64,000 nucleotides of DNA from an uncultured Opitutales bacterium (GTDB lineage: Bacteria > Verrucomicrobiota > Verrucomicrobiia > Opitutales > Intestinicryptomonadaceae): contig CALXLM010000002.1 in NCBI GenBank assembly GCA_944389195.1, positions 1 to 64,000 on the forward strand, given 5' to 3'. Both the position numbers and the translations under genes were made by a program. A model generated the notes under the pieces. The model saw nothing but the letters and a program-made list of their open reading frames with translations. It did no database searches and was not told the origin of the DNA. This document shows, in pieces, positions 60,875-64,000 of the stretch (the first letter of the stretch is position 1; each line of letters starts with the position of its first letter).

Positions 60875-62293
60875 ATGGGCTCTGAATCGTCAGGCAAAAG
60901 CGTCGTATTGGTCGGCAGGCCGAACGTCGGGAAGAGCAGGCTTTTCAACAGGCTGCTTGGCAGGCGGGTTTCCATAGTTCACGACCAGCCGGGCGTCACG
61001 CGCGACGTTGTTGTCGAAAGGCTTGCGGGGGGTAATTTGCTGATGGATACCGGCGGAATGGGGGCTGCGCCCGACGCTGCGCAGAAGGACATCGCCGAGG
61101 CCACTGGCGCGCAGGCCCGTTTTGCGGCGCTCGCGGCCGACATCATCGTGTTTGTCGCGGATTCGCAGGCGGGGCTCACCCCGCTCGACGAGGAGATAGC
61201 CCAGCTTTTGCGGGCGTCCGGCAAGAAGGTTGTCCTTGCGGTGAACAAGGTCGATCTCCCGCAGCACGAAAACCGCGCGGCAGAGTTTCACAAGCTCGGG
61301 TTTGCGGACGTTGTGGAAGTTTCCGCGGAGCACGGATACGGCGTTGACGCGCTCGAAAGGATTCTTGAAACAGAGTGCGGATGCCCCTTGAAACCGCTTG
61401 ACGGCGACGGCGACGGCCGCGTAAAAATTTGCGTCGCGGGCAGGCCGAACGTCGGGAAAAGCTCGCTGTTAAACAGGATTCTTGGGGAGGACAGGCTGAT
61501 AGTAAGCGATCTTGCGGGAACCACCCGCGACAGCGTAAAATGCGACATCGACGCTCCGCTGAAAAACGGGGGCGTAATGAAGTTCCGCCTTTTTGACACT
61601 GCTGGATTGAGGTTAAAGCGCAAGACAAATACGTCTCTTGACTATCTTTCGTCGCTTCGCACGCGAAAGGCAATCGGGGCTTCTGACATAGTGTTTCTCG
61701 TTCTCGACGCCATGGAGGGAGTCTCCGAACTCGACAAGCGTTTGGCCGGGGAGATCCTCGATGCGGGGGCGTCGCTGATAGTCGTGGTGAACAAGTGGGA
61801 TTACGCGACTGAGACGTTTTCCCAAAGGCCGCTGCGCGGTTATTCCGACATCGCCGAATTCGGAAAGAAATTCGACGAGGCAGTGCGCAAGAAATTGTAT
61901 GCTATCGGGGATTCTCCCATATATTTCGTTTCCGCAAAGGACGGTTCGGGAGTGGGCAGGCTGCTCGGGGCGGCTTGGCGCATGCATGAAAAAATGAACG
62001 GGCCGGTTGCGACTTCAAAGCTTAACGCGTGCGTTCAAAAGCTTATAGACGACAACCCACCGAAGTATGTGTGCGGCAAACGCTTTAAAGTGTATTATTG
62101 CGTAAAGACTGCGTCGCGGCCGTTTTCGATAAGAATGTATTGCAACACTGCGAACGCGCTTGCCGAATCCTACAGGCGCTATCTCGTAAACGGTATCCGC
62201 GACAGACTCGGGCTTGGCGGGGTGTCAATACGCCTCGAATTTGTGGGGAAGGCGCCGCAGGATTTGCGGGGGAAGGAAAAAGGGCGGAAATGA
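60875..62293 (+). CDS. der: Ribosome assembly GTPase Der (EngA)
   Basis: This 472-residue protein has two GTPase domains in tandem and a KH-like C-terminal domain, needed for 50S assembly. G1: GRPNVGKSRLFNRLLG and GRPNVGKSSLLNRILG with LAGTTRDSVK between. G4: VNKVD and VNKWD. The C-terminus has NPPKYVCGKRFKVYYCVKTASRPFSIRMYCNTANALAESYRRYLVNGIRDRLGLGGVSIRLEFVGK, the usual Der tail. It starts three bases after the aminotransferase stop and its TGA overlaps the fmt ATG. Confidence 0.97.
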   Translation: MGSESSGKSVVLVGRPNVGKSRLFNRLLGRRVSIVHDQPGVTRDVVVERLAGGNLLMDTGGMGAAPDAAQKDIAEATGAQARFAALAADIIVFVADSQAGLTPLDEEIAQLLRASGKKVVLAVNKVDLPQHENRAAEFHKLGFADVVEVSAEHGYGVDALERILETECGCPLKPLDGDGDGRVKICVAGRPNVGKSSLLNRILGEDRLIVSDLAGTTRDSVKCDIDAPLKNGGVMKFRLFDTAGLRLKRKTNTSLDYLSSLRTRKAIGASDIVFLVLDAMEGVSELDKRLAGEILDAGASLIVVVNKWDYATETFSQRPLRGYSDIAEFGKKFDEAVRKKLYAIGDSPIYFVSAKDGSGVGRLLGAAWRMHEKMNGPVATSKLNACVQKLIDDNPPKYVCGKRFKVYYCVKTASRPFSIRMYCNTANALAESYRRYLVNGIRDRLGLGGVSIRLEFVGKAPQDLRGKEKGRK

Positions 62294-63243
62294 GGACTGC
62301 TTTTTTTTCTTCGGACGACATATCGCTTGACGCTTTAGAGTTTTTGCTCGCGTCGGAGGAATTCAGGCTTGCGTGCGTTGTGAGCAATCCGGACAGGCCG
62401 AAAGGCAGGGGAAAAAAACTTTCGCCCAACGCAGTTTCGGCGTGGGCTCTCGAGCGCGGAGTGGAGCTTTTGCGGCCCGAAGGCGGCGTTGGCGACGCAA
62501 CCGTGGCAAGAATGCGCGACATCGGAGTCGAGGCCGTCATTGTAATGGCATACGGCAGCATGCTAAAAAACAACGTTCTCGAATACGGAAAATATCCGTG
62601 CCTAAACATTCACGGATCTCTGCTTCCCAAATACCGCGGGGCGTCTCCGGTGGAGACGGCGATAGCTCTCGGGGACGGCGAGACCGGATTGAGCCTGATG
62701 CGCGTCGTAAAAAAAATGGATTCAGGCCCCGTTTGCGATTCGATAAAAATCCCGATAGAAAAAGACGATACAGTCGAGTCATTGAGGGAAAAAATGCGAA
62801 AGGCGTCCCCGCTTATTCTCGAAAGAAATTTGCCTTCCATAAAAAATGGCTCGGCAAAATTTGTCGAGCAGGACGAATCGCTTGCGACATACACGCGCAA
62901 GCTCGACAAATCTGATGCGGCGGTCGATTTTTCGGCTGGCGGAAAGACGATATGCAACCGCATCCGCGCTTTTGGTTTCGGTATTTTAAATTGGGGTACC
63001 GACGCGTTAAAAGTGAAAGACGCATCTTTCAGCGCATGCTGCGGAGCTAGCCGCCGCGCCGGAACAATTCTCGATGCTTCGCCGCGCGGATTGAGGGTTG
63101 CGTGCGCTGACGGCTCTGTCTCATTCATGTCGCTGCAGCGTCCGTGCGCGCGCATGATGTGTGCGGGAGATTTTTTTGCTGGATATAAAATGGAGGCGGG
63201 TGGGGTATTAAAATTTTCTCCGTATAAAAGTTTGTTGAAATAA
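62290..63243 (+). CDS. fmt: Methionyl-tRNA formyltransferase
   Basis: This 317-residue enzyme formylates initiator Met-tRNA. It starts MRTAFFSSDDISLDALEFLLAS, followed by VVSNPDRPKGRGKKLSPNAVSAWAL. The catalytic motif is NIHGSLLPKYRGASPVETAIALGDGETGLSLM, with N-x-H-x-SLLP-x-YRG. The C-terminal OB-like domain ends in AGDFFAGYKMEAGGVLKF. The ATG overlaps the der stop (ATGA). 64 in-frame codons upstream lie wholly inside der and are rejected. Confidence 0.97.
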   Translation: MRTAFFSSDDISLDALEFLLASEEFRLACVVSNPDRPKGRGKKLSPNAVSAWALERGVELLRPEGGVGDATVARMRDIGVEAVIVMAYGSMLKNNVLEYGKYPCLNIHGSLLPKYRGASPVETAIALGDGETGLSLMRVVKKMDSGPVCDSIKIPIEKDDTVESLREKMRKASPLILERNLPSIKNGSAKFVEQDESLATYTRKLDKSDAAVDFSAGGKTICNRIRAFGFGILNWGTDALKVKDASFSACCGASRRAGTILDASPRGLRVACADGSVSFMSLQRPCARMMCAGDFFAGYKMEAGGVLKFSPYKSLLK

Positions 63244-63606
63244 AAAATTTAAAAACAAAAAAAATATATTGCAAAGCAGAGAAAAAAAGTTCAAAAACGA
63301 AACATAGAAAATTTCTGTCGCACGACGTTATTTTTAATACGCAAAAAAGAGAGATGATATTACCCGTATATTCGCCGTTAAGAGAGGTATTTAAAAGAAA
63401 TACTTTCGCAGATTCTCTCTCTCTCTCTATCAAACGTGCCATAATTTCATATAGAAAAAATTTTGCGGGACATGCTTATTGTGGCCTGCTGGGATTCGCA
63501 AAATTTTATTGTTATATTTCGGATAATTCATTGCGCGGTTCTTCGCCGACATCTCTTTACGGCGGTGTTTGCGAAGGGCAATGTTAACAAACGAACAAAA
63601 CCAAAA
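63244..63606. other. AT-rich spacer between fmt and the histone-like gene
   Basis: This stretch has no credible gene. It contains a (TC)n run (63414-63428), a small stem GTATTT/AAATAC (63388-63404), and nested stems CTTCGC/GCGAAG (63541-63576) and CGCCG/CGGCG (63544-63564). The last part overlaps the candidate promoter. Confidence 0.5.
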
Positions 63607-63612
63607 TATATA
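63584..63612 (+). promoter_or_regulatory. Candidate promoter of the histone-like gene
   Basis: TTAACA (63584-63589), 17 bases, TATATA (63607-63612); TATAAT at 63609-63614 is an overlapping alternative with 19 bases. The ATG at 63621 is six to eight bases past the -10, leaving little or no leader. Confidence 0.4.
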
Positions 63613-63620
63613 ATAATATT

Positions 63621-63875
63621 ATGGCAAAAACAGTAGTAAAAAAAGCGGCGGTGAAAAAGGTTCCCGCCAAGAAAGCAGTAAAAAAAGTCGCGGCCAAGAA
63701 AGTCGTAGCCAAGAAGGCTCCGGCCAAGAAAGTCGTAGCCAAGAAGGCTCCGGCCAAGAAGGTTGCAGCCAAGAAGGCTCCAGCCAAAAAGGCTTGCGCA
63801 AAAAAAGCGTGCCCCAAGAAGGCTCCGGCCAAAAAGGCTTGCGCAAAAAAATGCGCCTGCAAAGCTAAGAAATAA
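63621..63875 (+). CDS. Histone H1-like Lys/Ala-rich DNA-binding protein
   Basis: This 84-residue, very basic protein consists of [10 protein letters not shown]-like repeats, as in chlamydial Hc1/Hc2 and other H1-like tails of PVC bacteria. It should bind DNA without sequence preference and compact the nucleoid. The last 27 residues carry five Cys ([10 protein letters not shown] ... KKCACKAKK), which is unusual and could bind metal or form disulfides. Near-identical 30-base units (gccaagaaagtcgta...) repeat in the DNA, so copy number may vary. It has no partner gene in the window; a terminator follows at 63937. Confidence 0.9.
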   Translation: MAKTVVKKAAVKKVPAKKAVKKVAAKKVVAKKAPAKKVVAKKAPAKKVAAKKAPAKKACAKKACPKKAPAKKACAKKCACKAKK

Positions 63876-63936
63876 AATTTATATGGAGGATTTCGCGCCC
63901 GCGTTTTAGGCGCGCAAACTCCGTTGTTTTTCAATC

Positions 63937-63966
63937 CGCTACGCGTTCGCGCGTAGCGTTTTTTTT
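63937..63966 (+). terminator. Terminator after the histone-like gene
   Basis: CGCTACGCG (63937-63945) and CGCGTAGCG (63950-63958) pair perfectly around a TTCG tetraloop and are followed by eight T's. Confidence 0.95.
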
Positions 63967-64000
63967 GGGCGCGTTTGTATCATTACTTGCGGAGTTTGGA

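Noticed and set aside
63414-63428. (TC)n run as a phase-variation tract
   Set aside because: It is about 190 bases upstream of the next start and outside any promoter box, so no switching role is supported.
63584-63934. Frame antisense to the histone-like gene reading [18 protein letters not shown]
   Set aside because: It is a hydrophobic-looking artefact of the Lys/Ala repeat read backwards.

Overview
The window looks like a chromosomal segment of a Gram-negative bacterium of the Planctomycetes-Verrucomicrobia-Chlamydiae group, most likely a carbohydrate-degrading member of Verrucomicrobia (Opitutae-like). This is inferred from gene content: a fused LpxC-FabZ next to lpxA (lipid A synthesis), squalene-hopene cyclase, a lysine/alanine-rich histone H1-like protein, a DUF4838 protein and many exported glycoside hydrolases. 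I see no rRNA, tRNA, CRISPR array, transposase or integrase.

Layout. (1) 1-4533: the 3' part of an Ig-like surface protein, then squalene-hopene cyclase overlapping a PfkB sugar kinase. (2) 4686-22935: a surface-polysaccharide locus. It holds a polyprenol-type GT2, an initiating phosphoglycosyl transferase, a short UDP-glucose dehydrogenase, a UDP-glucuronate 4-epimerase, GT4 and GT2 glycosyltransferases, an O-antigen ligase-like protein with a TPR-like partner, a Wzy-like polymerase, and an MBOAT/SGNH-like acylation pair. Inserted in it are a DUF4838 enzyme, a 749-residue tail-fibre/LamG-like protein and a small companion. (3) 23217-24583: rpsP-trmD-rplS without rimM. (4) 24936-46921: a saccharolytic region with GH78-like, GH5-like, two tandem GH10, GH36-like, one (alpha/alpha)6-type and two tandem GH42-like enzymes, interrupted by holA, a SanA-like gene and an ABC-F gene. 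(5) 47523-63875: housekeeping genes topB, a class V aminotransferase, panD, ftsK, recN, lpxC-fabZ, lpxA, an MnmM-like methyltransferase, an Lrp regulator with an aminotransferase, der, fmt, and the histone-like gene.

How it fits together. Locus 2 can supply UDP-GlcA/UDP-GalA, start a lipid-linked repeat, extend, polymerise, ligate and O-acylate it. Locus 4 looks built to take apart xylan or mannan decorated with galactose and rhamnose; no SusC/SusD or TonB genes lie in the window. Most hydrolases have Sec or lipoprotein signals.

The less ordinary signals are: a near-perfect inverted repeat over the -35 box of the fibre-like gene; several genes whose best promoter puts the transcript start on or next to the start codon; a GH10 tandem pair with near-identical ends and a diverged middle; a 101-base nested stem structure between two glycosidase genes; and an ABC-F protein with altered ATP-site residues. 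Family calls rest on motifs read by eye; no database search was run.
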